A stretch of 23,199 nucleotides of DNA from Haplomitrium mnioides (lineage: Eukaryota; Marchantiophyta; Haplomitriopsida; Calobryales): positions 1 to 23,199 of the forward strand of contig JBNGIS010008261.1 in NCBI GenBank assembly GCA_049999725.1, given 5' to 3'. This document shows positions 1 to 9,760 of the stretch, in pieces. The position numbers were made by a program, and so were the translations under genes. Position 1 is the stretch's first letter. Each line of letters begins with the position of its first letter. The notes beneath the pieces are model-generated. The model saw only the letters and a list, made by a program, of their open reading frames with translations, searched no databases and had not been told where the DNA came from.

Positions 1-1059
1 ACACAAGAGTGTCATTTGAAGAATTTGATTCTTGGAAATATGATAGGTATTCAAAAGAATAACCTCATGTTGCAAATTTCTCATAGAAAATATAAGATAG
101 TGTTTAGACTCTAAATGACCAAAATTTAGAAATACACATTAAGATTAAGCTAGTGGGACAAAAGAAGATTCTATCATATCTTCAAGAAAAATCCTATTAT
201 GTAATAAATTTGCAAGGAAACTACGGATTAGATGGCTAATTCGACACATTCATGGATGCTAGTTACTTTCTCTACTCCACTCTAAGAAAATAATTTCATC
301 CTCATAAGATTTCAATGTGGACTATTATTACCATGTTACTAGTTAGAAAATCAATTGGTTGAAATCACCCAACCATTCTATTTTGCCTATTAGTTTTAAG
401 AAGAAAGAAAACGAGAATGTATCATCAAATTTTTGATTGGTATTGCTAGTGTTTTGTATCAAGAGATTAATAAGTCACCTTTTTGGTACATTTAAGTTGA
501 TTAATAAACCACATATTAATCTTTAGGTAAAAGAATCTTCCATTGTTATCAACAATACGATTTGACAAAATTAATAAACCAATTTTTTGACATAGGTCTC
601 TTCAATAAGCATTGGAGATGGTACTAGATGGTCACTTTCATATAGGTTTTAAGATGAAACCCATGAATTTCTTAATTCACCAAAAAATATTATAAAGTAA
701 GAAATATTTAGTTTAAAAGAAATAACATACCAATATTACTAGAGAAACAAATGAATTAGCCCAAGATGATGAGATTAAGAATCCCAACCACATAGATGAA
801 ATTAAAGATTATTCATAAAGACATATGTAGCACAAACATTCTAAAAACGTGCAAAAAGTCTACAACCAAGAAAAGGGATATTTTGGAGAAAAAGTTTGCA
901 TTTAGAATAATTAGTGAAATTAGCCATGTGAGATGTGATAAAAATGTTTGGCTACAATTGGAGCCAAAGATTTACATGAAATAAAAAGTTTGAATTTTTA
1001 TCTCATATTGAATGAGTAGAACAATCTTCTACAAAAACAATTAGCAAAAGGTTTTTAAT
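1..1059. other. AT-rich intergenic DNA, no gene recognised
   Basis: This stretch is strongly AT-rich and full of stop codons in all frames. The longest open frame (796-984, 62 codons, plus strand) is lysine-rich and resembles nothing I recognise, so I do not call it a gene. Because the RNase H-integrase remnant begins at about 1060 on the plus strand, this DNA may be the still more decayed gag-RT part of the same element. I could not find a protease, RT active-site or zinc-knuckle motif to support that. Confidence 0.5.
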
Positions 1060-1950
1060 ACATCATTAAAGATATATTTGCAAAGGTTCTACACCATTCC
1101 AGATGCATTATAAAAAAGGCCAGATCATCAATTGAATAGATTGAAGATGGCAAATATTAGTATATTATATCGTAATGAGACAACTTGTAAAGGCGATCAA
1201 CAAAAAGATGTAGTTTTCATTCTTTTTTGGGCATCATTGGCAACAAAAAATAATCAATTTCATGTTTTTCCTAATTAAAATGGTATTCTCTATCAAGGCC
1301 ATCAAATATGTGTTCTACGAGGTGCTACAATTTGTATGATCGGTTGATAAGAAGCATATGACATTCCAATCTCAAGGTATCTTAGAGTAGACAAGATTGT
1401 AGAGATGCTTCAATGTTCTTGGTAGTGGCCAAACATATCTCAAGATATTCGTGAATTTGTTTATTCTTGTGAAAGTTGTAAAGAAAACAAGGTTTAAAAT
1501 AAAAAAATTAACTCAACTTCTTCAATTACTATCAAGTCCTAATGCTCATATGGAACATATGAGTTTAGATCTTGTCACTTCTCTTCTAACTACATCTTGT
1601 GGGTGTACTATAATTGTAAGTTGAGCAAGTAAATTCATTTGATACTAACATTATACATAATGGATGTTGTATAATTGGCAAAAAATTACTTTGATATTGT
1701 CTTTTATTATTATGGAATGACTAAAGTTTTAATATATAATAGGGGTCCACATTTCATTTAAATTTTTTGGTGAGAGTTGTTCAAGCTTTTGGGCACCAAA
1801 ATCTTTGTGTCTACAACTTATCATCTTCAAATAGATGGTCAAATATAGCACACTAATTATATTGTGGAGGATTTGTTTTGGGAATTTATCAATTTTTATC
1901 ATACCAATTGAGATATTTCATTGTCTATTGTGGAGTTTGCCAATATCAAT
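1060..1950 (+). pseudogene. Decayed Ty3/gypsy RNase H tail and integrase
   Basis: Translation of the plus strand with stops ignored shows integrase landmarks in family order. The end of RNase H appears as MHYKKGQIIN (1103-1132). The integrase zinc-finger half follows as WPNISQDIREFVYSCESC (1426-1479), with the CxxC pair intact. The catalytic core appears as FDIVFYYYGMTKVLIYNRG (1690-1746) and LLGTKIFVSTTYHLQIDGQ (1786-1842). The last three blocks share one reading frame. The copy is certainly dead: the SDR-type second catalytic Asp position reads Asn, the catalytic Glu position after DGQ is a TAG stop, and many other stops and indels interrupt it. The core resembles chromovirus-type plant elements (inference). 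It is a different, older element from the large minus-strand one. Confidence 0.75.
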
Positions 1951-2794
1951 TCCAAAAAAAAAAAACAAGTATTGAGTTTTCTTTGAGTTTTTCAATATAT
2001 TGGTTCAAAGTAGTAGCTATTAAAAAGAACAAGTGAGAGAACAAACAATGATTGGTTTGTCTTGCAATTTGTAAATTGGAGCATGAGAGTATAGAGATAG
2101 AGGCATGACACTATAATCCCTCTCTTTTGATGTCTCTCTCTTACTATAGTTGGCTCTATTCTTGGAAGAGAAGCTTCATGGTAAAGAGGTCTTGATGTTT
2201 GAATTTTGTAGGTGCTAAGGGTTGTTGTTGAATAGAGAAAGGAGAAATAGTCAAAGTAGGTGGTTGTACTAGTGAAAGAGAAATATGAATGTAAAAGACT
2301 TCATATTTATGATGGGAAAAGTTCAAAAGAAACATGTCAAGCAATCTTGTGGTAATATATCCAAAACTTTGCAATTTGTTTGTGTGTGTTTATCTGTTTG
2401 CACTATCATAAATCTACTATATATAAGGGTTAAGAAGGTCAAAAATCAGGGGACGAGCCTCAAGAAGGGCTTAAACCATGAGAATATATAAGGGTGATGG
2501 AAGTGAGCAATGGTGCAAACAAGAAAGGCTTTTGCAAAATTAAACCAAAAGACACTATGCACATAAGGAAGGGAATGAGAAATGGCTTGAACCCATGAAA
2601 TTTAAATCAAACTACATGAATAGGAAATACAAATTGACCTCAAACCCTACTCTAACAATCTCTAGAAGCAGAAGCAGAGACAACCGTCATTTCTATCGAG
2701 AAGTGGTAAGATGAGCAAATCAAGGAAAGAATAGCTCAAGAAAATTATAAGAGGACAAAATACCAATACATGGTGAAGAGGAAAATTGACTTGC
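1951..2794. other. Probable 3' end of the old gypsy element, no gene
   Basis: No coding sequence is recognisable here. Purine-rich plus-strand sequence begins at about 2500. Two TATA-like patches (around 2422 and 2486) lie in it, but nothing shows they are promoters. Its position between the integrase remnant and the PPT-like tract at 2795 makes it the likely integrase C-terminus and 3' untranslated part, too decayed to read. A chromodomain could not be seen. Confidence 0.4.
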
Positions 2795-2804
2795 AAGGGG
2801 GAGA
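2795..2804 (+). other. Polypurine tract (PPT)-like run
   Basis: The plus strand reads AAGGGGGAGA, the run typical of plant LTR-retrotransposon PPTs, where plus-strand DNA synthesis is primed just upstream of the 3' LTR. It lies downstream of the plus-strand integrase remnant, as expected. The next bases (TAAGTGAG) do not start with an exact TG, so the LTR boundary is uncertain by a few bases. Confidence 0.5.
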
Positions 2805-3172
2805 TAAGTGAGCACTAGGTAGAGTTGACGAGGTTTGGGGAAAAAGAATCAATCAACTGCCACTAAATGAGAATAATGAGCGAATTGAGTAGCAAATTGG
2901 TATCTATATAGTAAAGACCAAATGCTAGAGGTCAATGAGAAAAGCGGAGTGGATGCAAGATGAAGAAGCATATAATCATATAGTGGAGAGAGCCAAAAAA
3001 TAATGAAAATAGGGGCAATGATGAAAGTAGCGAGGTATAACTATAAGAAAAGTCTTTTAACAAAGTCATGAATTACTAATTCCACAAAATAGCACCCCAC
3101 AATGAGTGGATGCTTTTGGCAATGAGATGTGAATCCATATGAACACTAGACTAGAAGAATGACAATCTAGAA

Positions 3173-3407
3173 GGATGGTTATCCAAACGTAGCAGTCATC
3201 TGAATGGAACAATGAACTAGATTCGAAGGGACATTTAGCGAGAGTGATAGCAATCTAAAGGTATGACGATCCAAAAGGATGGCTGTTTGGGAGCAACAAT
3301 GACAAATCCCAAAGTTCAGTTAATTGGAGGGATAGCAATCCGAAGAAATGAAAATCCAAAGAGATGACTATCTCGAAGGAATTTCGATTTTGAGGGATGG
3401 CTATCCC
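3173..3407. repeat. Cluster of short palindromes (GGATnGCnATCC type)
   Basis: Imperfect or perfect palindromes recur in this purine-rich stretch: GGATGGTTATCC (3173-3184), GGATAGCAATCC (3330-3341), GAGATGACTATCTC (3361-3374) and GGATGGCTATCC (3395-3406). Related half-motifs lie between them, for example CCAAAAGGATGG near 3270. They look like a degenerate short repeat of about 20 bp inside the presumed U3 of the old LTR. Function is unknown. Confidence 0.5.
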
Positions 3408-3564
3408 AAAAAGGATCAAGATGAAACAAGGATTTGGATTTGGAAGGACACTTGGACGGAGAAGCAACTATCCACACGATGAGTGAGTAGGATTGTAATG
3501 GTACAAGTGTGATGTTATGATATTTAGAAGAAGATAGAGAGGAGTGAAGAAAACGGTAGGGGTT

Positions 3565-3752
3565 CACTTTTAGGGTTTAAATCATTTTAATATTACTTGC
3601 TTTTGAAGTTACTTTTAGGGTTGAAGTGAGATCAAATTACTTGCCTTCAAAGCTATTTTTAGGAAGTAAGATAAGATCACTTTTAGGGTTGAAATTGGAA
3701 GTGACTTATAAGTGATCACTTTCAGGGTTGAAATCGGAAGTGACTTGTAAGT
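3565..3752. repeat. Degenerate tandem repeat, including two 39-bp units
   Basis: Two adjacent 39-bp units (3675-3713 and 3714-3752) differ at only a few positions. Both begin with GATCACTTT and contain AGGGTTGAAAT and GGAAGTGACTT. More diverged relatives sharing ACTTTTAGGGTT start at about 3565 and 3610. The array ends about 30 bp upstream of the TATA box at 3784, a position typical of LTR U3 enhancer repeats (inference). Confidence 0.7.
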
Positions 3753-3783
3753 GAAGGAAGGGGGATGATACCTTCTTCTCTTG

Positions 3784-3791
3784 TATAAATA
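3784..3791 (+). promoter_or_regulatory. TATA box of the old LTR
   Basis: TATAAATA lies on the plus strand about 190 bp upstream of the predicted LTR end and just downstream of the 39-bp repeats. This fits an LTR core promoter. No transcription evidence is available. Confidence 0.45.
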
Positions 3792-3976
3792 CAATGGCTT
3801 CAAAGCCCCACTCTTCATTATGGAGTTCCTCTCAATTCAATTTGGTTCTTTGGTTGCTTGGCTTTGACTAGGAATCTTGGCTTTTGTTTGCTTATTAGCC
3901 TTGAGTTGCATAACTCTATTAGAGCTATCTTGGAGTTGCTACTTATTTGGAAGTTGGTCTTTGAGCTCTTTCACAT

Positions 3977-3988
3977 TGGTATAAGAGC
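3977..3988 (+). other. tRNA-Met-type primer-binding site
   Basis: TGGTATAAGAGC differs by one base from TGGTATCAGAGC, the PBS complementary to initiator tRNA-Met used by many plant copia and chromovirus gypsy elements. It begins one base after a CA dinucleotide that could end the LTR. It marks the start of the internal region of a plus-strand element. Confidence 0.6.
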
Positions 3989-4661
3989 CATGGTTCTTTT
4001 TTGTAGTGAGTTACATAGAGAATCAAGGAGTGGTGGTTCAAGCAATGCATTGATGGCTTGAACAACTTTCATGTCTATTGGAAGTGAGAATGAAAGAAAG
4101 AGCAACTTTTCGAGAAGAAGAGAGTTATAGGCGATTTCCAACACCAAAAACATATGATAAGATGTCAGCCATGCCGTTGTGGTGCTATGCTGAAAACACA
4201 ACCCCACGTCGCCGTAGGCGCCAAAATAAGGGGTTTTGGGATACTTGTTATGGGAGGGACCGATACTTTGTTGATTTGAGCGGTTTAGGAGGGCATTGGG
4301 CTGGATTTGGTCCAGGTTTGGGCACCGCTCCTTGGTTTCCTGATCACAAGCAACTGAGCCAGGCCAAATTAGAGTTTTGAATTTGTCGAAAATTGAGCTT
4401 TGCTCCACTTTAATTCGTCTCAACACCTAGTGGAGGTGGCTGGACTTCGGTGTACAAGTACAATTCTGCCCCCTACTTGGGACCAGGTCCAGCTCTGTAA
4501 TTACAGAGTTCCAGGAACTGAAACCTGTCCCTAATCCCCACTGCTAATTGCTCCTACGCTGAAATTGAATTACCGAAAAAACAAAATTTTGAACTATGCT
4601 AATAAATGACAACAGGTTTTGTCCAACAAATTTCTGAATGTTTTCACAAGCTCTTCCTAAA
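3989..4661. other. Left host sequence of the large insertion, no gene recognised
   Basis: The first part could be the 5' leader of the element primed at 3977. An open frame at 4078-4380 (plus, 100 codons) has an arginine run and a glycine-rich end but matches no Gag or other family I recognise, and an antisense frame overlaps it. The segment is interrupted at 4666 by the large retrotransposon and resumes at 19548. Confidence 0.45.
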
Positions 4662-4666
4662 CGTAT
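4662..4666. repeat. Target-site duplication, left copy (CGTAT)
   Basis: CGTAT immediately precedes the TG of the left LTR and is repeated exactly after the CA of the right LTR at 19543-19547. Five base pairs is the duplication length made by Ty3/gypsy integrases. It shows that the two LTRs belong to one insertion and have not been swapped by recombination. Confidence 0.9.
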
Positions 4667-5281
4667 TGTTTCGACTAAGTTTGGGCTATCATGGGGATAG
4701 CGGGGTAAGACCCTGAAGGATCAGAGCCTTATCCGTGAAGTTGGAAGAAGAGATAGGAGAGAGGGAAGAAGTAGATGCAAGGGAAATAGAAGAAGTGTGG
4801 AGAAGGAGAGGGAGACTAGAAGGGTAAGAGGTATCAAGAAAGCATAAAGAAGAACTTTGACAATGCGTCTGAATTACTTATGTTCGTAAAAGCAACAACA
4901 CACCCAAACTCAATCCTCACTCAATCAATTCTCTCTAACACCATAAACTATCCTATTCCATCATACACAACACTATTCAGCTCCTCATCTTGTCACGCTT
5001 AACATTCAGACAAACGACATACTAACTCTAAAAAAGATCAACAACATGGAAATGCATAGAAATCCCAATTCACATCCACAAATTCTACCAACTAGAAAAC
5101 TTAGAAATTCTGCAATGAGCACTTTATATATCTCAGGTATCACAACATAATATCAGAGTTTTGTTCCCATTCCAAGGTTTGACTATCGACGACTATACGG
5201 TGACTCTCCTCATATTTTTTTTTTCTTTCGGAACACTTAACACCGGAACTTTTACGCACTTTCGGACTACACACATCACTT

Positions 5282-5482
5282 ATGACTCTGAATTCAGAAC
5301 AGGGTACCACACTGGATATGACTTCAACAGAACAAACAGAACTCACACACGAAAACAACAAAACCGATTTTACCCTTTATGCATATGATACCTTAACTAG
5401 TTTGGCCTTATCCTCTTGGTCACGCAAGAATCTTCCACAAGCTGACATTGATCTTCAGAGTGCCCTTGATTGCCCACAATGA
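5282..5482 (+). other. Small ORF antisense to the LTR, left copy (66 codons)
   Basis: ATG to TGA, 66 codons, rich in Thr, Asp and Glu, with no signal peptide or known motif. The matching frame is intact in the other LTR (16803-17003). I count seven base differences between the copies: five are silent and two change a residue (Thr/Ile and Gln/Arg). All are transitions. It runs opposite to the element's own genes. It could be chance, or a decayed remnant of an older captured gene. No function is proposed. Confidence 0.2.
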
Positions 5483-7284
5483 CCATCCAGACCCACAGAA
5501 ATTGTTTCCCACCAATTCTAAGCTCTTCCCAAACTTTTCATGTCTCCCATTTTTATCATTTTCTCCAACTTTAACTCCCTGCCAAAAATTCCAGAAACAT
5601 CCAAATACTCTGTTCTTCCTTTAGACAGAATTCCCTGTCATCACTCTATCCAACCCAATTTGTATCTCCTAAAAATTCTTCTTCTTGCTCCCAAAATAAA
5701 ACTCCAAGGATGGCAAAAAGTATACTCCCCTTATAAACTTTCTTCCTTGATCTCTTCCCAAAATCTACTAACTTACTAACCCGCTCGTTATAAAAACTTC
5801 ATCCCAGAGATTCCTCCAGCTTATTCCTGATTCCTTCCCTCTTCAAGCGATGTTCGAAAGCGCAGCATGCATAATTCAGGTCCGCCTCACCAAGATTGGA
5901 TCGACTATCTCCGGCGCATCATTCCTTCGAATCGCAGCCTTGTATTGCCGCACCGCATCTCCATCGTAACAGAATCGCATAACCCTTTACTGTTTTTTCA
6001 GCCTGAATTTTCCATCCTCTACTGATCCTTACTCGGTCAGACTGAATCTTCACTTCTTGACCATCCGCTTCATCCTTTAATTACTCTCAACGTTTCGTGG
6101 TCGGCATTTGTTGGATAGCTCGACATCACTTCAACATGAGCCTCAAGAATTTTGTCCATTGACTACAAAACCAGCAGCGTGGGATGGATTCTCCCATGAC
6201 CAAGCATCGAGTTCTGTATGGTGCACGGCCGAATCCTCCAGCATTCCCATATTGTCGTCGACGATTCCTGCTCATGACAACCCACTCATTTTCATTCTGC
6301 CACTACTTGGTTCAAACCGAAGGATACTTGGAGTGGCATGATCTCCCTCATGTGGCAGCACTCCATTTGTGTATTTGAATTTCTCCAACGCATGCCTATT
6401 TGCGCATCAGGTCTCGAGTCCAGCGATCCATCTTGTTGTCGTGTTGTGGGTCGGCTACTACTTGAACCTATCAAGGATCTCTCTATGAAAAGGAGTATGT
6501 AAGTGCAATTCATGAAGCAAATATTGATCTTATGAGGAACCAGACCTGCCAAGGAGATGTGGGAGGATTAGGTGATCATTAGAGGGAAAATGGGTTTTTC
6601 GGTTTTTCAGCAAAATCTGTACAGAGTAAACTGCATTCTTATTAGGTAAGTCTTGGAGCAAATATTTCATACGCATATTATTTATGTTGAATGTAGTTAG
6701 TATCAATTTACAAAAGTGAAAAATCTATTGTAAACCAAGAGTTATAACTGGGCAAAGGTCAAGTAGGACTCGACTTAAAAGTCAAAATAGAGAGTATATG
6801 GATAACATAAAATGAAAATATTATTTTATAAGCAGAAATATTATTTAATAAGCTTTCCAACAAGATATAGTACAGGCGATTTGGACTAGTATCAAGGATT
6901 TTAGAGGGATTCTTCTAGAAGCACTAAAAAGGAGAAAAGTCAAGAAAAGCTACTTTAATCTTTGACTTGCTCTTTGAGGGAATCTCGAAATATGAAAGTA
7001 GATTTTGTATTAGGTACAAATAAAAGAGAATCAGCTGACTAGGTCAGATTCTTAGTCAAGAGAAGCTCCAAATGAGAAGCTTCTTCTTGAAAAAGTAAGA
7101 AAAAGTTAAAGTTACTTTAGGACTACTTTTGAGAAAAGCTCCAAATGAGAAGCTTCTTGGGAAAAAGGCAAGTATACTTTAGTAGATATTCTAGGAGATA
7201 CTTTTGAATTTAAAATTAAAAGGCTAGCTTTTACTTACGGTAAAAGCATCTCTAGGATTTACTAGTAGTAATTAATTAGACTAG

Positions 7285-7293
7285 TATATAAAG
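7285..7293 (+). promoter_or_regulatory. TATA box in the 1.64-kb insert
   Basis: TATATAAAG followed by a purine-rich stretch lies upstream of the RT-fragment frame, with the 73-bp-spaced repeats upstream of it. This looks like an LTR core promoter in plus orientation, which would make the preceding part of the insert U3-like. No expression evidence. Confidence 0.35.
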
Positions 7294-7521
7294 AGGGAGA
7301 AGAGAGAGCAAAGGTGACCTAGTTTTCATTTTGAGCTTGGAGAGCCTTGAGCTTAGACTTCATTAGAAGAGCTCATTCTTGGAGAACTATTGGAGAAGCG
7401 CTTGGAAGAGCTCTTGGAAGAGCTAGTAAGAAGACTCATTGGAGGAGGACAATCACCTAAGGATTTCCAATCAAGCGACGAGTTTTGGATGTCAAGTGAA
7501 GACGTGACGGGAAAGTGGCTA

Positions 7522-7743
7522 CGGATTGTTGAAATTGTGAGACGAATAGATAATGTACCGCCACCACGAAACAACAATGAGTTGAAACGTTTTATCAACT
7601 TGATAAACTATTACTTATTCTTGCTAAACGACTTTGCCTATTTGGTTGCACCATTGTATCAACGTTTATACTCTTCAACGGAGTGGGTATGGACCGTGGA
7701 GCATGAACGATCATTCCATTGCATCAAGGAGAGAGTTCTTAAC
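7522..7743 (+). pseudogene. Ty3/gypsy RT thumb/connection fragment
   Basis: Within an open frame running to a stop at 7758, about 74 residues match the segment after the RT catalytic site. The IDNVPPPRNNNELKRFINL stretch, then NYY, then LVAPLYQRL and WVWTVEHERSF correspond to the family pattern of a Pro-rich turn, a RF-G-x-x-NYYR-like helix, an A-x-PL-x-x-L motif and W-x-W-x-x-E-x-x-x-AF. No RT palm, YxDD or RNase H accompanies it. The residues before it (about 7390-7520) are not recognisable. It is a small remnant carried in the insert, and differs from the RT of the host element. Confidence 0.6.
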
Positions 7744-9585
7744 GGTTTCAACGGGTGACTAAGGAATGACCATTGTAGTACGAGTATTTATAGTGGCTAA
7801 GATCCATATGCGTCAACGGTTGGTTGAACAATTTGGAGTGGAAAGAATGGAGCAAATTTTGGCAGATCCTAACCCATTTGTGTTTCCTATTCTAATTCAA
7901 GCAATTTGCGAGGTCCATATATTTGTATTGTGGTAGGCAAAAATTTCAAACGCGTTAGTGCTTGCAAAAAAGGAGCAATTCCAACAATGTCTATGCGGCC
8001 AATGTGTTGATGTGTGTTTACTAGCTACAGCCAGATATGCTGTGTATTCCCAGAGAAGGAAACACGTACTACGACATCGTTCAACAACACTTCCTTTCCA
8101 TTCCCAGATGATGTAACAACATTCCTCTCTCTCTCTCTTTGGTTGCGTCTGTTTCTTTTGTGCAGCATTGGCCAGCAAGATAGGGAGCTAGAGGTGTTGG
8201 CTTCTTCCTACACGAGCGTCCTCAATGATTCCCATGCATGGTTTGATAGAACGAAAGCAGCGAGCCCCTTTACACAGCTAGCATGAAGACATATGTCGGC
8301 GGGATCCTCTGTCTCCATGAATTGTGTTGGGCAAAGAGCCTTGCATGCCCAATTTCTCCCTTGTTGTTTAATTGCGGCTTCTTCAAATCACTGCACCTTC
8401 TAGTATTGCTCTTTTTTGTGGTGCACTAGACCTTCGCTTCCTTTGTCAATCAAACCTTCATAGTCCATTTTCTACCTACTGTCGACATCGTCGCAAGAAT
8501 TTGTCGAATGGGACTGATGATCTAGCGCCAAGCCCCATACATTATTTTCCTTTTATAAAATTTAGATTCGTCTCTCTTTTGCAAATCGCTGACCTTCTCT
8601 TCATGTTGTGGTTCAGGTAAACCTCTCCCTTCTGATTTCAACGCAAAATGTTGGTTTCCTTCATCAACTTTGAATCCTTCACCACGCTTTACCAAACCCA
8701 GTACGAATACATGGATTCAACCTTCATCCCTGTTCTACACACCTGCCCGCTGACCACCTTCCCATCTCTTCGTCGAACATGCTTCTTGTAGGTGTCACCA
8801 ATCTTCCGCCTTGCTCACTAACTGCCAATATAAATCAAGTTTGCCCTTGTGCTGCTCCAACTATCTAGCTCCTACAACATACTGCCTAATTGTTGCTCAT
8901 CGGCGTCTTCACCAATCCAATCTGCCACTTCTTCAAGCTTCATGAATCTTCATGCTCTTCACACTCTTCCCCGCTCCAACCGCTATGCTCAATCGACAAT
9001 CCATGTTCTCCAAAAATTCACAGGGGCTTCATGGCCAAAATTTTCCCTTTAAATACTTTCACTAACCCTAGCTTATTTTTCTTTTTCTCTGATTAATCTC
9101 AGCCGTTGATGCAGATATCCACCGTCAAATTAATGCCTCTTTCTCCATAGGCCTCTAGCTTAGGCTATAATATTATATTAACACAAAAATACTAATTTCT
9201 AAATTTCTACTCTACTAATCGCTCTTTTGACAAACCGACTTTCACGTACAAATACGGACACACACACGCACATAACACACACATATATACTTACAGAGGA
9301 GATTATTTTTTTCTGAATCATTTTTTCGTCACCTTGCATTCCTTTGTACGCCGATAATGTCGTTGGGACTTCGTGATACCTGTACTCGTAGAAATACACA
9401 AATACGATGAAAATAATATTAAAATTGTCTTTTTCCGAACAAGATTCCTCTTTTCTGATGATGCCGATGATGTCTACTGTTGCTTATACTTGCCATTTCT
9501 GCTCCACATGACTCCATTTCTTCGCTTCGTTCCTCCTACACGTTGTCTCCAAGTATAACTCCACTGCACCTCTCCGGGCCTAACA

Positions 9586-9760
9586 GATCCCTCCGTTCAA
9601 TCTTTGAGCATCTCGTGCGAACAATGTAGCTCAGCTTCTCCTTTGGAACTCCCAAGATAGACTATGGCCTCATAGCAAGATATCAACACAAGAGAGAAAA
9701 CCGACTAACAAAAGAAAAAAACGAAATAGGCCATACATAGACATCACGAAAACAAAACAG
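9586..9760 (-). other. 3' untranslated region with weak polypurine tract
   Basis: On the minus strand, ACGGAGGGATC ends directly at the TG of the 3' LTR (9586-9596), where a PPT must lie. It is shorter and less pure than the usual plant PPT. The rest, back to the integrase stop at 9761, is noncoding and A/C-rich on the plus strand. There is no room for an env-like gene. Confidence 0.5.

Larger units (their letters stand above)
2805..3975 (+). mobile_element. LTR-like block of an old plus-strand retroelement
   Basis: The block is bounded on the left by a PPT-like run and on the right by CA followed one base later by a tRNA-Met-type PBS. It contains a TATA box about 190 bp before its right end, preceded by tandem repeats and short palindromes. 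This is the layout of U3-TATA-R-U5. Its length, about 1.17 kb, is normal for an LTR. No second copy is in the window, so LTR identity rests on flanking signals only. The left edge is poorly defined. No coding sequence is seen in it. Confidence 0.5.
6433..8074. mobile_element. 1.64-kb insertion inside the 3' LTR
   Basis: Comparison with the intact LTR shows that LTR homology stops at 6432 and resumes at about 8075. The flanks carry CATC on both sides (6429-6432 and 8075-8078), a possible 4-bp target duplication. The partner LTR reads CATCTC there, so the exact edge is ambiguous by two bases. The segment is AT-rich. It contains a direct repeat 73 bp apart (7063 and 7136, sharing AAGCTCCAAATGAGAAGC), a TATATAAAG box at 7285-7293 and a gypsy-type RT fragment at 7522-7743. 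No clear terminal repeats were found. It could be a solo or truncated retroelement piece, or a non-autonomous element that captured an RT fragment. Confidence 0.7.
4667..9585 (-). repeat. 3' LTR of the large element, interrupted
   Basis: Minus-strand sense begins TGTTAGGCCCGG at 9585 and ends at 4667. It aligns along its whole length with 16186-19542 except for an insert at 6433-8074. Without that insert and its target copy it is about 3273 bp, against 3357 bp in the partner. The difference is accounted for by tandem duplications in the right LTR. A CT-repeat patch (8125-8138) and an AC-rich patch (about 9257-9290) are shared or nearly shared with the partner. Confidence 0.92.

Noticed and set aside
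3565-3752. TTTAGGG words suggesting interstitial plant telomere repeats.
   Set aside because: TTTAGGG occurs once per longer unit and is not a tandem heptamer. It belongs to the degenerate 39-bp repeat.
4078-4380. 100-codon plus-strand ORF with an arginine run, possible Gag start after the tRNA-Met PBS.
   Set aside because: No Gag or zinc-knuckle motif, and a 151-codon antisense frame overlaps it. Not supportable as a gene.
5122-5162. In plus orientation the left LTR has a TATA-like box, then ATCACAACA and TAATATCAGAGT, resembling a copia LTR end plus tRNA-Met PBS.
   Set aside because: The PBS match has three mismatches in twelve, the right LTR copy has lost even AGAG there, and the TATA would sit only about 30 bp from the putative LTR end. 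Chance is more likely.
9586-9760. Search for an env-like or extra ORF between integrase and 3' LTR, as in some Athila elements.
   Set aside because: Only about 175 bp of noncoding sequence is present.
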